Part shown: piece by piece, positions 1 through 8,518 of the stretch
How the letters are laid out: the number at the start of each line of letters is the position of its first letter
Numbering within the stretch: position 1 is the stretch's first letter
Assembly (NCBI RefSeq): GCF_014050145.1
Contig: NZ_JACFYF010000001.1
Coordinates: 865,571 to 929,570 of the forward strand
DNA length: 64,000 nt
From: Vibrio marinisediminis
Lineage (GTDB): Bacteria; Pseudomonadota; Gammaproteobacteria; Enterobacterales; Vibrionaceae
Direction of reading: 5' to 3'
Made by a program: the position numbers and the translations under genes
Notes under the pieces: generated by a model
Databases searched by the model: none
What the model was told of the DNA's origin: nothing
The model's input: only the letters and a program-made list of their open reading frames with translations

Positions 1-52
1 CAAAACCTGAACGAACCATGATGTGGTCATCAATAAGAGAAACAGAAATCAT
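1..52 (-). CDS. uhpA: response regulator, UhpA-like (5' end only, runs off left edge)
   Basis: Reading the minus strand from an ATG at 52 gives 17 codons, MISVSLIDDHIMVRSGF, before the edge. This is the start of a receiver domain: beta-1 followed by the acidic Asp-Asp pair at residues 8-9 and the VRSGF helix. The wording is very close to the N-terminus of UhpA, the NarL/LuxR-type regulator of hexose-phosphate uptake, but other NarL-family regulators start similarly and only 17 residues are visible. UhpA identity is therefore an inference; a receiver domain is well supported. Confidence 0.6.
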   Translation of the reverse strand, partial: MISVSLIDDHIMVRSGF

Positions 53-404
53 AATGCTATCCTTGAATTAACAAGTGATGATTGCAAATCCCGCGATACG
101 TTTCAAAATCAGAGCATAACTCTGTGATTACGGTCTCTTATTAGTGGGTATAATTAACTGACTGATTTTTAGGGAAAAGCTACCAACTCACCAAGGTGTT
201 GGTTTAATGACCAAGTCTGCTAGTCACGTGATTCCATTCTGGTTTTCACAAAATAGTGTTGGCTTGGGGCAAATGTTCTATCTATGGTTTTTTCGCTTCG
301 ACTCCAGTTGAGGAGCGCGTTAATGGATCACTCATCATCTAACTGCTACGTAATGGCAAACATGAGCAGCTCGATGATGATGAGGTTGAAAGGTAAGTGA
401 AGAC
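53..404. other. intergenic region, no gene seen
   Basis: About 350 bp between the response-regulator start and the end of the MFS gene, both on the minus strand. No convincing reading frame, RNA or strong operator was seen. It should hold the promoter of the leftmost gene. A short hairpin (GTAAGT/ACTTAC, 393-408) overlaps the MFS stop codon and could act as a weak terminator on the minus strand. Confidence 0.5.
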
Positions 405-1589
405 TTACGCTTGCTGCGGTTCAGGGCAGTTGAAACCGCGTAAAATGTTGGAGTAGGTGATCGCTGCAAATAAAAGAATCACCAAAGAGAGATGCCAAGC
501 TTGGCTTAACCCCAGTTGCACCAAAAGCATACTTACGATTGATGAGACAACCATTTGTCCACCGCCTGACATGGCGGCAGCGGCTCCGGCATGTTTACGA
601 TACGGTTGCATCACCATCGCCTGCGCAGTCGGTATGGCAATGCCGTTGCCAAAAATCATCAGCAGTTGACCAAGCATTAAAAACAGAGGCTCAACGGGAC
701 AGAAAAATAGCCAAACAGCGGCGCTTATATGCAGAACGGGTGTCCACAATAGCATCTTCTTTGTGCCAATAATTGGGCGAATTCGATTACACAGGCTGGT
801 ACCACCGAGCATCCCCAAAGCTGGAATAACCGCCCACATAGCATATTCGTCGGACGTCATGCCTATCTGGTTTTGCATGATAAACGGCATCACTGACACG
901 GTGGTGATCATCAAACTAAAATTTAGCCAGCCGATACTGGCAAAACTCATAAAATAACGTGAAGTGACAAGATCACGGTATTGTAGCAACATCTTGGTTG
1001 GTGAGGGTACTGGTGAGCGCTGTGCAAGCGTTTCTTTGAACCTGAGGGCGATCACTATCCAAGCTAAAGAGACGTAACCAAGTAGAGAGATAAAAACCAT
1101 TCCCCAGCCAAAGTGGAAATTGATAAAACCACCAATAACAGGGGCGACTAATGGGGTAAAAGAGGCTGCCATCGCAATGTAAGACATTGCAGTAGGGAGA
1201 TCAGGACCATTGAAGCGATCTCGGGTTGATGCGCGAGCGAGGACAGCGCAGCAGCCAGTACCTAGACCTTGCAAAAATCGTCCAGCCACCATACCAGTGA
1301 ATGAGTCGCTCATAAAAATGATCAACATAAGCCCAAGCATGGCAATAAATAGACCTATCAGTAAGACAACTTTACGCCCAAGCGCATCTGAAATTGGACC
1401 GTATAGAAACTGTGACGGTCCAAAACCGAGTAAGTAAATACTGACCAGTAGTTGAGCTTGGTCGAGAGAGATAGTGAAGTCTTTCGCTATCCATGGTAGC
1501 GAGGGAAAAACCAACCCCATACTGAGTTGCCCGACACTAATGATCAGGCAAGCCAGTAAAATAGTTTTAAACTCGAATGGCTTACTCAC
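405..1589 (-). CDS. MFS drug/solute exporter, Bcr/CflA (DHA1) type
   Basis: A 394-residue inner-membrane transporter with about 12 hydrophobic segments. The loop between segments 2 and 3 carries GPISDALGRKVV (near residues 64-75), the MFS signature motif, and helix 4-5 has the RFLQGLGTGC run typical of Bcr/CflA drug-proton antiporters. Length is normal for that family. The start overlaps the stop of the upstream resolvase-like gene by 4 nt (ATGA), so the two are translationally coupled. The substrate cannot be read from the sequence. Family is confident; a drug-efflux role is inferred from family membership. Confidence 0.88.
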   Translation of the reverse strand: MSKPFEFKTILLACLIISVGQLSMGLVFPSLPWIAKDFTISLDQAQLLVSIYLLGFGPSQFLYGPISDALGRKVVLLIGLFIAMLGLMLIIFMSDSFTGMVAGRFLQGLGTGCCAVLARASTRDRFNGPDLPTAMSYIAMAASFTPLVAPVIGGFINFHFGWGMVFISLLGYVSLAWIVIALRFKETLAQRSPVPSPTKMLLQYRDLVTSRYFMSFASIGWLNFSLMITTVSVMPFIMQNQIGMTSDEYAMWAVIPALGMLGGTSLCNRIRPIIGTKKMLLWTPVLHISAAVWLFFCPVEPLFLMLGQLLMIFGNGIAIPTAQAMVMQPYRKHAGAAAAMSGGGQMVVSSIVSMLLVQLGLSQAWHLSLVILLFAAITYSNILRGFNCPEPQQA

Positions 1590-2230
1590 GACTCGTCACC
1601 GCCTCGCTGATGCATGTGACCTCTACGACGCAAACCGCCTTCGTCGTCTAGGTTAGTGAGTTTGGCTTTGATGCGTTTAACGGTGGAGAGACTCACATCG
1701 CATTGCTCGGCGACACTTTGTAAGGTATTGCCTTCAAGTAATAGTGTCGCGATCTGCTGATGTTTTGCTTGATTTGCAGGGCGACCTCTGAACTTTTGTT
1801 GCCATAGTGATGGGTCACCTTTCATTGCTTGGCGACCTTGCTCTGCGGCAAAGAGACGGTGCATAGTTTGCACTTTTTCATAGCCAGTCAGTAAGTTAAG
1901 CAGTGTTTGGCTTTGTTCTGAATGCGGAGTGAAGCATAGCGGCTCACACATTAATTGCAGTGTGACGCCTTTATCAAGTAGCTGATTTACCGTGCTGTTT
2001 ACTTGGCTAAAATCTTTGCCAAATGCGGTTAACCACCAAACAATAACCGTATCACCGGCCTGTAGCGTTTGATACATCTGGTAAAATTCAGCCCGCTCCA
2101 TCGGTGGGATAAAGCCCCGAACTCTATCTTCAACATGTTTGGCATCTGGCACTTGGGCAAGCATAGAATCGACGTGCTCTTGATAGGCTCGGTTCCTAGG
2201 TGAAAACCGCGTGTAGAGATAGTGTGTCAT
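1586..2230 (-). CDS. serine-resolvase-like DNA-binding protein with altered catalytic residues
   Basis: 214 residues. The N-terminus, YTRFSPRNRAYQEHVD, matches the resolvase YxRxS opening, with Arg8 and the nucleophile-position Ser10 kept. The family motif around LDRLGR, which supplies two active-site arginines, is here WLTAFGKDF (near 66-74), so those arginines are lost or changed to Lys. A GRP linker near residue 148 leads to a C-terminal helix-turn-helix (about 155-190, SVAEQCDVSLSTVKRIK). It is followed with an ATGA overlap by the MFS gene. I infer a domesticated, probably recombination-defective protein acting as a DNA-binding regulator; this is not shown by the sequence alone. No mobile-element ends were seen. 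Confidence 0.75.
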   Translation of the reverse strand: MTHYLYTRFSPRNRAYQEHVDSMLAQVPDAKHVEDRVRGFIPPMERAEFYQMYQTLQAGDTVIVWWLTAFGKDFSQVNSTVNQLLDKGVTLQLMCEPLCFTPHSEQSQTLLNLLTGYEKVQTMHRLFAAEQGRQAMKGDPSLWQQKFRGRPANQAKHQQIATLLLEGNTLQSVAEQCDVSLSTVKRIKAKLTNLDDEGGLRRRGHMHQRGGDES

Positions 2231-2269
2231 CGGTATACCTCAATAATTAAGTGGGTCATATGATGTTAT

Positions 2270-2319
2270 GGCTCATTAATATAGTAAGGTTCATTAATAA
2301 ATTCAACACCAAATGAGCC
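2270..2319. promoter_or_regulatory. repeated GGYTCATTAATA motif and inverted AATGAGCC upstream of the resolvase-like gene
   Basis: GGCTCATTAATA (2270-2281) is followed 18 bp later by GGTTCATTAATA (2288-2299), and AATGAGCC (2312-2319) is the inverse of GGCTCATT. They lie 40-90 bp upstream of the resolvase-like start at 2230, where its promoter should be. Repeated and inverted 12-bp units are the way resolvases recognise DNA, so autoregulation is a reasonable guess, no more. Confidence 0.35.
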
Positions 2320-2493
2320 AATTGGGCGGTTATTGATTAATAGGTGTTTTATCAGTGCGGCTCTAAAAGTCTGGTTTTACTAATGATTCAGATTGCTAGG
2401 TAGGAAATTTCTGACGCGTTAACCGCGAGTTAGTTGTTAACTAAAAATGTGATCACCAATACAATACGCCGGTTCCTATATTGGTTTGATTAT

Positions 2494-3060
2494 ATGAAGA
2501 AAATTTACTTGTTTCCTTTGCTAGCATTCTCTCTGCCAGCGCTTTCATCGCCATATCTTGGTTTAGAAATGGGGCAAACGACGCCTCACCACAATATAAA
2601 AGTGTTTGATACGGCAGATAAGTTGACCGTGAGCCCGAATTCGGATGATATCTTTCTCGGGTTATACGCGGGCTATGTGTTGAATAAAACCTGGGCGCTG
2701 GAAAGCGGATATCAGCAAAATCAATTTACGGGTTCTATACGTAGAGCGCACCAAGTTGAGACAACGCTTGAGAGTAAGCAATTTTATCTTGCACCTGTTT
2801 ATTCTCTTTCTTTAACTAATGATCGGAATTGGTCACTAAAGTTTAAAGCGGGTGCAACGTACACTCAGTATCGATTTGAAGGAAAGAAGTCAGAGGTATT
2901 TAGTGGTTCTAAAACCAGCAGTGATTTAGGTTTGATGGGCAGTGCAGGTATTGAATATCAGCTTACCGAGAAGCTAGGATTTGGTCTTAATTATAAATAC
3001 CAGTCAGATAGCTATTCGAGTGCTAGTTCACTCGCGTTGTCTGCCAACTACTATTTCTAA
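2494..3060 (+). CDS. small outer-membrane beta-barrel protein (OmpA/AcfA-like fold)
   Basis: 188 residues from the ATG at 2494. That start gives a clean signal peptide (MKKIYLFPLLAFSLPALSS); a longer TTG-started frame from 2434 would bury it. The mature part has alternating-residue strands (YLGLEMGQT, GLYAGYVLNKTWALESGYQ, FGLNYKYQS) and ends LSANYYF with a C-terminal Phe, the usual outer-membrane barrel signature. Size fits an eight-stranded barrel of the OMP_b-brl type. Function is unknown. It is monocistronic and followed by a strong terminator. Confidence 0.75.
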   Translation: MKKIYLFPLLAFSLPALSSPYLGLEMGQTTPHHNIKVFDTADKLTVSPNSDDIFLGLYAGYVLNKTWALESGYQQNQFTGSIRRAHQVETTLESKQFYLAPVYSLSLTNDRNWSLKFKAGATYTQYRFEGKKSEVFSGSKTSSDLGLMGSAGIEYQLTEKLGFGLNYKYQSDSYSSASSLALSANYYF

Positions 3061-3076
3061 CTGTCTACTTACGGTA

Positions 3077-3106
3077 AAAGGGTCGATTTATTCGACCCTT
3101 TTTTTG
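3077..3106 (+). terminator. rho-independent terminator of the outer-membrane protein gene
   Basis: A stem of AAGGGTCGA/TCGACCCTT with a short loop is followed by a run of T, 16 nt after the stop codon at 3060. Confidence 0.85.
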
Positions 3107-3142
3107 TTTCTTGCTCTAAGGTATGTCTTAGCTCCTGCATAA

Positions 3143-3565
3143 TTAGCTGATGTTAATGTCTCGCGACTGTGGTGCGTCAGGTTCTACTTTTGGTACCACA
3201 ACAACCAAGACACCATCGACAAACTCGGCGTAGATGTCATTCGCGTTGACATTATTGTTGAGCGTGAAACTTCGTACCATTTTTCCTTCGTAGCGTTCTT
3301 TATGAATGTACTTACCTTCGATTGCGTGTTCATCACGTTGAATGGTCGAAGCCGAAATAGTGAGCACGTTGCGGTCATAGCTGAGAGAAATGTCTTTTTT
3401 TTCGACGCCAGGTAAATCGGCGATCAATTCAAAAGCGGTCTCTTTTTCAATTACATCAACGTTGGGTGAAAATTGACCATGACTCCATCGGGAATGGGTG
3501 TTAGGAAGGGTAGCATCCAATAAGCGACTGAAGTCTGACCAAGAGTCTCTAGGTAATAAACTCAT
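3143..3565 (-). CDS. Hsp20/alpha-crystallin small heat-shock protein
   Basis: 140 residues. The alpha-crystallin domain covers about residues 33-135: SPNVDVIEKETAFELIADLPG opens it in the usual way and GVLVVVVPK (near 118-126) is the conserved A-x-x-n-GVL-type strand. It is an ATP-independent holdase for unfolded proteins. Three consecutive ATGs occur; the third (3565) is preferred because AAGGAG sits 7 nt upstream, and an earlier in-frame start would add a Cys-rich leader with no ribosome site. A sigma-32-like promoter lies just upstream. Confidence 0.9.
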   Translation of the reverse strand: MSLLPRDSWSDFSRLLDATLPNTHSRWSHGQFSPNVDVIEKETAFELIADLPGVEKKDISLSYDRNVLTISASTIQRDEHAIEGKYIHKERYEGKMVRSFTLNNNVNANDIYAEFVDGVLVVVVPKVEPDAPQSRDINIS

Positions 3566-3600
3566 CATCATCTCCTTGCATCTGTTGCATGTCACCTAAA

Positions 3601-3628
3601 GCGTAGGTCGATATCGCGTCATTTCAAG
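3601..3628 (-). promoter_or_regulatory. possible sigma-32 heat-shock promoter for hsp20
   Basis: On the minus strand CTTGAAA (3628-3622) matches the sigma-32 -35 element exactly. A C-rich CGACCTACGC follows after 12-14 nt where CCCCAT would be expected; the -10 match is partial. The setting, about 35 nt upstream of the hsp20 ribosome site, supports it. Confidence 0.4.
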
Positions 3629-3690
3629 CCTTAATTTCATTACAGATAGTAAGGTTATTTTTACACCAGTGTTTGTAGAATGATTTTTGG

Positions 3691-3719
3691 AAAAAAAAGC
3701 CCGCGAATTAAGCGGGCTC
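3691..3719 (-). terminator. rho-independent terminator of the chemoreceptor gene
   Basis: On the minus strand GAGCCCGC/CGCGGGCT pairs around TTAATT and is followed by eight T. It starts about 20 nt after the chemoreceptor stop at 3737. Confidence 0.88.
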
Positions 3720-3736
3720 TATTTCTGGTATTAGGG

Positions 3737-5713
3737 TTAGCGTCGCAGTTTAAACTCTTGCAACATGTGACTTTGCGTTTCAGCTAACTCAGAGAGGAAG
3801 TTAGAAGCTTGGCTTGATTGCTCAATGCCAGTGACGTTTTGCTCAATCACCTGTTTGATATTATTGAGAGAGGAGCTGATCTCTTCCGCCGCTTGCGCTT
3901 GTTGCTCTGCTGCTACCGACATTTCACTGGCGCTGTTATTGATGTCAGAGACTGAACCGCTAATCATGGTGAGTTTGTTTACCGCATGTTGGGAGGAATC
4001 ATGAACGGTGCCCACTCTTTGCAAACAGGCCTCCACTCGTTCCTGCGCGAGGTCAGAATTGCTTTGCAGCTCGGTAATGATGGTTTGAATGTGTCCGGTT
4101 GATTGTTGCGTTTTTGCCGCTAGTGCGCGAACTTCGTCTGCGACAACAGCAAAACCACGACCATATTCCCCCGCGCGAGCCGCTTCAATTGCAGCATTTA
4201 GTGCCAGCAGGTTTGTTTGCTCTGAGATGCTGTTAATCACACTCGCCACTTCACCAATGCTATGACAACGCTGCTTTAGCTCTTCTACGACATTCGCAGT
4301 TTCATTTAGCTCTGTGGTAAGCATTTCGGCATTTTGCTTATTCTGCTCGACAATTTCTTGACCGTCGTAGCATGCTTCCAGAGCCGATGAAGCGTTAGAT
4401 TCCGCCTGTTTTGCCGTTTTGGCGACCATCTCCGAAGAGCTCGACATTTGCGTCACGGCGGTAGCAATTAATTCAACTTGGCAGTTTTGCTCTTCCGCGT
4501 TCGCAGACGCTTCAGTCATCACAGTGGCGAGCTGGGTAGAAGAAGAGGAGACTTCTGTACTTTGGTCGCGGACATCAAAAATGACTCTAGAGATGGTTTG
4601 AATTGAGTTTTCCATATCTTGAGCCAGCTTAGCTAATTCATTTCGTCCTTTGATCTCGTTTTCTATGGTCAAATCTTTGTTTGACATTGCACTGAGCGAC
4701 GCTGACAAAATCTTGAACATATTAAGAATATGACTTGCTAAATAAAGCGTGAGTATTGCCGCAAGGATGGCGGCAATAAACCACGCCGCAATTTGAATCG
4801 TACGCAGTTGGTCGATGGCGTCATTGCTTGTCTGGGTTGCAATTTCTCGCTGGTTTAAGCTGTTCTGAAGTATTGTGTTGATTTGTTCGTTTATGGCAGT
4901 TGAGTACTGGGCGCGCTGTTGCTTAATGGCAGCATCCTTCTCAAGCAACGCAACAGAAATCTTCAACGTTTCACTAAATGGGTCAAAGGTGAATGCTTTA
5001 AACTCATCAACCGCGGGAACGTAGCTGTATTGCTCTAGTGTTCGCTGGGCATTTTGGTGAAACATATTCGTTAGGTCGACTTCAATTAGCTGACGCATAG
5101 AAGCAATTTGCGATAGACGTGAATAGAAATAATCAAGGTTGTTGACCAGTTTCTGCCCTTCGACCGTCCAAGTATAGGTATCTAAGTCATCGTGGTTTGT
5201 TGCGTATTCATTAACTTTGTTGACCATGTAGAAAAGTGATTTCCACATCTGAGGAGTCTCGAGCCACCAACGCTCATAAAGCTGCTGATAAATGGTTGAT
5301 GATTCATTTAGCAAGTTATAGTAAGACGCCATTGACTCCATCATCTGTTCCATTGCTTGGCGTTCTTGCTTGGTGGTGGCGTCATTTTGCAGAAAAGACT
5401 GCTCAATCATTACGTTTATTGATTGAATCTCTTTGTCGATGTCTTTCATGGTGCTGGACATATTATTGACATCGCCTTTTAACATATCACGGCTAAGAAT
5501 TCGTACCTTATTCCAACTATGGTCAAGCTTTGAGGCGGTTTCAGAACGTTCCACCTGTTGAGTAACATCATTGGACTGGTTTTGCAGATGGTCGAGGTTG
5601 TAGTACATCAGCACTAGTACGCCGGCAAAAAGGGCAAGCGTGATGGTTAAGGGAAGTAGCAACAGGGATTTAAGCGAAAGTGTAGTGACCCATTTGGGTA
5701 TAGTTGTTGTCAT
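3737..5713 (-). CDS. methyl-accepting chemotaxis protein with large periplasmic helical sensor
   Basis: 658 residues from the ATG at 5713, which has GTGAG 7 nt upstream; an upstream GTG (5725) would add four residues but has no ribosome site. An N-terminal membrane helix (about 14-38) is followed by a ~270-residue mostly helical periplasmic region, a second membrane helix (about 305-330, [18 protein letters not shown]), a HAMP-like linker and the signalling domain. The hairpin tip reads [19 protein letters not shown] then [15 protein letters not shown], the invariant CheA/CheW contact region. Ligand unknown. It is monocistronic and divergent from the tna operon. Confidence 0.93.
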   Translation of the reverse strand: MTTTIPKWVTTLSLKSLLLLPLTITLALFAGVLVLMYYNLDHLQNQSNDVTQQVERSETASKLDHSWNKVRILSRDMLKGDVNNMSSTMKDIDKEIQSINVMIEQSFLQNDATTKQERQAMEQMMESMASYYNLLNESSTIYQQLYERWWLETPQMWKSLFYMVNKVNEYATNHDDLDTYTWTVEGQKLVNNLDYFYSRLSQIASMRQLIEVDLTNMFHQNAQRTLEQYSYVPAVDEFKAFTFDPFSETLKISVALLEKDAAIKQQRAQYSTAINEQINTILQNSLNQREIATQTSNDAIDQLRTIQIAAWFIAAILAAILTLYLASHILNMFKILSASLSAMSNKDLTIENEIKGRNELAKLAQDMENSIQTISRVIFDVRDQSTEVSSSSTQLATVMTEASANAEEQNCQVELIATAVTQMSSSSEMVAKTAKQAESNASSALEACYDGQEIVEQNKQNAEMLTTELNETANVVEELKQRCHSIGEVASVINSISEQTNLLALNAAIEAARAGEYGRGFAVVADEVRALAAKTQQSTGHIQTIITELQSNSDLAQERVEACLQRVGTVHDSSQHAVNKLTMISGSVSDINNSASEMSVAAEQQAQAAEEISSSLNNIKQVIEQNVTGIEQSSQASNFLSELAETQSHMLQEFKLRR

Positions 5714-6455
5714 TTTTTTACTCACGTCGATAGTTCATATTGGCTAAGTTTTCTACTGGTCACCGCAATAATGGTCTTTTTTTCGCCATTTTAATGTTGT
5801 CAGCACACTTTTGTAGAATATTCAGCGTCAGAAAATACTGAGTTGCTAAAGCAGCGACAAGCAATAAAAATTGCTCCTAACCATAAAGTTTCAATTAATT
5901 GAAATATTTAAGAAATCTAACAAAATTAAAACTATGACTGATGTCAAAAATATTAATAGTTTTGATATGCAACTTGGTTTGCATTTGCTTTTTATTTGAG
6001 CAGTGTGTTACGTGCTTTAGTGGAGGCTAATCATCTCATCATGAGCTTGGGCGGTGCGCTTTCAGTAAAATGGGCGAGAGGTAAATCCTTTCTTCTTATC
6101 TCGTTGATTTTACTATCTAATCATCCTGAAGTTCATGAGGTGGATTGTGTTTCTATTTACTATGTATAGCGAAATGGATAATCAGTCTATTCGCTATATT
6201 TACAACAGGAATATACGATTAATTAATAAGACTCTTTAATTATATAAAACAAGCTAAATTAAATAGAGAGTGTTGTGCCATTTATAATGTATTCAATATA
6301 AATACTATAATTAATAGTGCCTTATGGGCGATATATTTATATGAGACTGGTGGTTGCTTACTAGTTTACTATTACACTAATGAATGATGGTGCGCAATAT
6401 CACTAAAATAGGGTTAACTGTGATACTTACGACATCTTTAATTCATCTTTGGAAT
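5714..6455. other. long AT-rich intergenic region between chemoreceptor and tna leader
   Basis: About 740 bp without a convincing gene. A 42-codon frame from 6041 (opening MSLGGALSVKWARG) has no clear ribosome site and no recognised similarity; it could be a gene remnant. The stretch is strongly AT-rich, especially 6170-6410. It must carry the chemoreceptor promoter on the minus strand. Confidence 0.5.
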
Positions 6456-6459
6456 TAAG

Positions 6460-6475
6460 TTTTATACAGATCACA
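6460..6475 (+). promoter_or_regulatory. CRP-type site upstream of tnaC
   Basis: TTTTA-N6-TCACA (6460-6475): the right half is a perfect CRP half-site, the left matches at 3 of 5. Its centre is about 60 bp upstream of the start point expected from the TATAAT at 6513, which is the class I spacing known for E. coli tna. Tryptophanase is a classic catabolite-controlled operon. Confidence 0.55.
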
Positions 6476-6512
6476 TTTGCAGTTTATTTGGCTATATTAA
6501 TTATATAGCTTG

Positions 6513-6518
6513 TATAAT
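6513..6518 (+). promoter_or_regulatory. -10 element of the tna promoter
   Basis: A perfect TATAAT at 6513-6518 with no good -35 hexamer 16-18 bp upstream, as expected for a CRP-dependent promoter. The predicted start near 6525-6529 would leave about 40 nt of leader before tnaC. Confidence 0.5.
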
Positions 6519-6565
6519 ACTGAATCCATCGAATCACCAATTGCTTTATGAAGAAGGAACATCAA

Positions 6566-6670
6566 ATGACAATGTACCTCAAAATGCAATCTAACATATG
6601 GCTATCATCAATAGCCTGGTACACACGCGACCATACGCTATCTACACTACCTTCTTCAGATATCATCTAA
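6566..6670 (+). CDS. tnaC: TnaC-like leader peptide of the tryptophanase operon
   Basis: 34 codons from the ATG at 6566, with AAGGA 7 nt upstream. The peptide contains W18-Y-T-R-D22 and P29. In E. coli TnaC the tryptophan-sensing stall needs W12, D16 and P24; the W-x3-D spacing is the same here, while D to P is 7 residues instead of 8, and five residues follow the Pro. Position (between the promoter and tnaA, with a 277-nt spacer) fits the known mechanism: free tryptophan stalls the ribosome at the end of tnaC and blocks Rho termination in the spacer. An in-frame ATG at 6548 lacks a ribosome site. Identity is inferred from position and motif. Confidence 0.75.
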   Translation: MTMYLKMQSNIWLSSIAWYTRDHTLSTLPSSDII

Positions 6671-6947
6671 GGCAGCCCCTGCCTCGTTGAGCTGTAGTTG
6701 GCTCAATGCAAACATCTAATTCGAAATCTAATTATTAGCTAAATACAATTTACTCCAATTGATTGTATATACACTACTATTATCTTTTTGTTTTATTTGT
6801 TGATAAATAAATTCTATCTATTTAAAAACCAAATTCTATTTATTTTATTTGGTCATAATCTTTACGTCTTAAATATATTTAAGGCGAGAAATAACGACAT
6901 TCAAAATTTTAAGTGCAAACGCACTATAGACATATAAAGGTATTATC
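6671..6947 (+). promoter_or_regulatory. tnaC-tnaA spacer, presumed Rho-dependent attenuator
   Basis: A 277-nt spacer with no intrinsic terminator. It starts with a C-rich stretch (GGCAGCCCCTGCCTCG) right after the tnaC stop, where E. coli has its Rho loading site, and then becomes AT-rich with several T runs that could pause polymerase. The attenuator role is inferred from the E. coli operon. Confidence 0.45.
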
Positions 6948-8405
6948 ATGGAAAACTTCAAACACCTACCAGAACCATTCCGTATTCGCGTTGTTGAGCC
7001 AGTAAAACGTACTACTCGTGAGTACCGTGAAGAAGCAATTCTAAAAGCAGGTATGAACCCATTCCTACTAGACAGTGAAGATGTATTCATTGATCTACTA
7101 ACGGACAGTGGTACAGGTTCTATCACTCAACAAATGCAAGCAGCAATGCTTCTTGGTGATGAAGCATACAGTGGCAGCCGTAGTTACTACGCTCTAGCTG
7201 ATGCGGTTAAAGAAATCTTTGGTTATGAGCTGACTATCCCAACTCACCAAGGTCGTGGCGCAGAGCAAATCTACATTCCTGTACTGATTAAAAAGGCAGA
7301 GAAAGAGCGTGGTCTAGACCGTACTAAGATGGTTGCACTATCTAACTACTTCTTCGATACCACTCAAGGTCACACACAAGTAAACTGCTGTGTTGCGAAA
7401 AACGTTTACACAGATGAAGCATTTGATACTGCAGTAAACGCAGACTTTAAAGGTAACTTTGACCTAGTGAAACTAGAAGAAGCTATCCTAGAAGCGGGTC
7501 CTAACAACGTACCTTACATTGTTAGTACTATTACTTGTAACTCTGCTGGTGGTCAGCCTGTTTCTATCGCCAACTTGAAAGCGGTTTACGAACTTGCACA
7601 AAAACACGGCATTCCAGTCATCATGGACTCTGCTCGTTTTGCTGAGAACGCATACTTCATTCAACAACGTGAAGAAGGCTTCAAAGACTGGACGATTGAA
7701 GAAATCACATACGAAACATACAAGTATGCTGATGGTCTAGCAATGTCTGCTAAGAAAGACGCAATGGTACAAATGGGTGGTCTACTTTGTTTCAAAGATG
7801 AGTCATTCATGGATGTGTACACTGAGTGTCGTACTCTTTGTGTGGTTCAAGAAGGTTTCCCAACATACGGTGGTCTTGAAGGCGGCGCAATGGAGCGTTT
7901 GGCTGTAGGTCTACGCGACGGTATGCGTCAAGAGTGGCTTGCTTACCGTATCAACCAGATCGAATACTTAGTAAACGGTTTGGAAGAGATGGGTGTTGTA
8001 TGTCAGCAAGCGGGTGGTCACGCGGCATTCGTTGATGCAGGTAAACTACTTCCTCATATCCCAGCAGGTCAATTCCCTGCACACGCATTGGCTTGTGAAC
8101 TGTACAAAGTTGCTGGTATTCGTGCGGTTGAGATTGGTTCAATGCTACTAGGTCGCGATCCTGCGACTGGTAAGCAACATAAGTGTCCTGCGGAACTGCT
8201 ACGTCTAACTATTCCTCGTGCTACTTACACTCAAACACACATGGATTACGTTATTGAAGCATTCCAAAAAGTGAAAGAGAACGCGAAGAACGTGAAAGGC
8301 TTAGACTTCACTTATGAGCCAGCGGTACTACGTCACTTTACAGCTCGTCTAAAAGAAGTTGAACCAGCAACAGCTACTCAAAAAGAAGCAGTAGCAGAAG
8401 CATAA
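6948..8405 (+). CDS. tnaA: tryptophanase
   Basis: 485 residues. It splits L-tryptophan to indole, pyruvate and ammonia using PLP in the cytoplasm. The sequence follows E. coli TnaA almost residue for residue from [15 protein letters not shown] onward; the PLP lysine lies in [11 protein letters not shown] near residue 270, and SGSRSYYAL and [12 protein letters not shown] are the cofactor and substrate pocket segments. It is about 14 residues longer than E. coli TnaA, owing to a C-terminal tail after LKEV. AAAGGT upstream supports the ATG. It is the first structural gene of tnaCAB. The indole made is also a signal that affects biofilm and virulence in several Vibrio species. Confidence 0.98.
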   Translation: MENFKHLPEPFRIRVVEPVKRTTREYREEAILKAGMNPFLLDSEDVFIDLLTDSGTGSITQQMQAAMLLGDEAYSGSRSYYALADAVKEIFGYELTIPTHQGRGAEQIYIPVLIKKAEKERGLDRTKMVALSNYFFDTTQGHTQVNCCVAKNVYTDEAFDTAVNADFKGNFDLVKLEEAILEAGPNNVPYIVSTITCNSAGGQPVSIANLKAVYELAQKHGIPVIMDSARFAENAYFIQQREEGFKDWTIEEITYETYKYADGLAMSAKKDAMVQMGGLLCFKDESFMDVYTECRTLCVVQEGFPTYGGLEGGAMERLAVGLRDGMRQEWLAYRINQIEYLVNGLEEMGVVCQQAGGHAAFVDAGKLLPHIPAGQFPAHALACELYKVAGIRAVEIGSMLLGRDPATGKQHKCPAELLRLTIPRATYTQTHMDYVIEAFQKVKENAKNVKGLDFTYEPAVLRHFTARLKEVEPATATQKEAVAEA

Positions 8406-8411
8406 TGTAAT

Positions 8412-8438
8412 AAGCGTGCCCTTCCGGGCACGCTTTTC
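8412..8438 (+). terminator. hairpin terminator between tnaA and tnaB
   Basis: AGCGTGCCC/GGGCACGCT around TTCC, followed by TTTT, right after the tnaA stop. The short T tract suggests partial termination, which would lower tnaB expression relative to tnaA. Confidence 0.75.
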
Positions 8439-8518
8439 CTTAAGCACTCAAAATAACAAAATCTTTCGCTTAAGAGACAGCCTTATCCAATAACGTGAAC
8501 ATAACAAAGAGATTATCT

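Noticed and set aside
1586-2230. active site-specific recombinase of a mobile element
   Set aside because: The LDRLGR arginines are missing and no element ends or cargo are near; treated as a regulator-like derivative.
6041-6169. 42-codon frame MSLGGALSVKWARG... in the tna upstream region
   Set aside because: No good ribosome site and no recognisable similarity; AT-rich intergenic DNA gives such frames by chance. It may be a gene remnant but cannot be supported.
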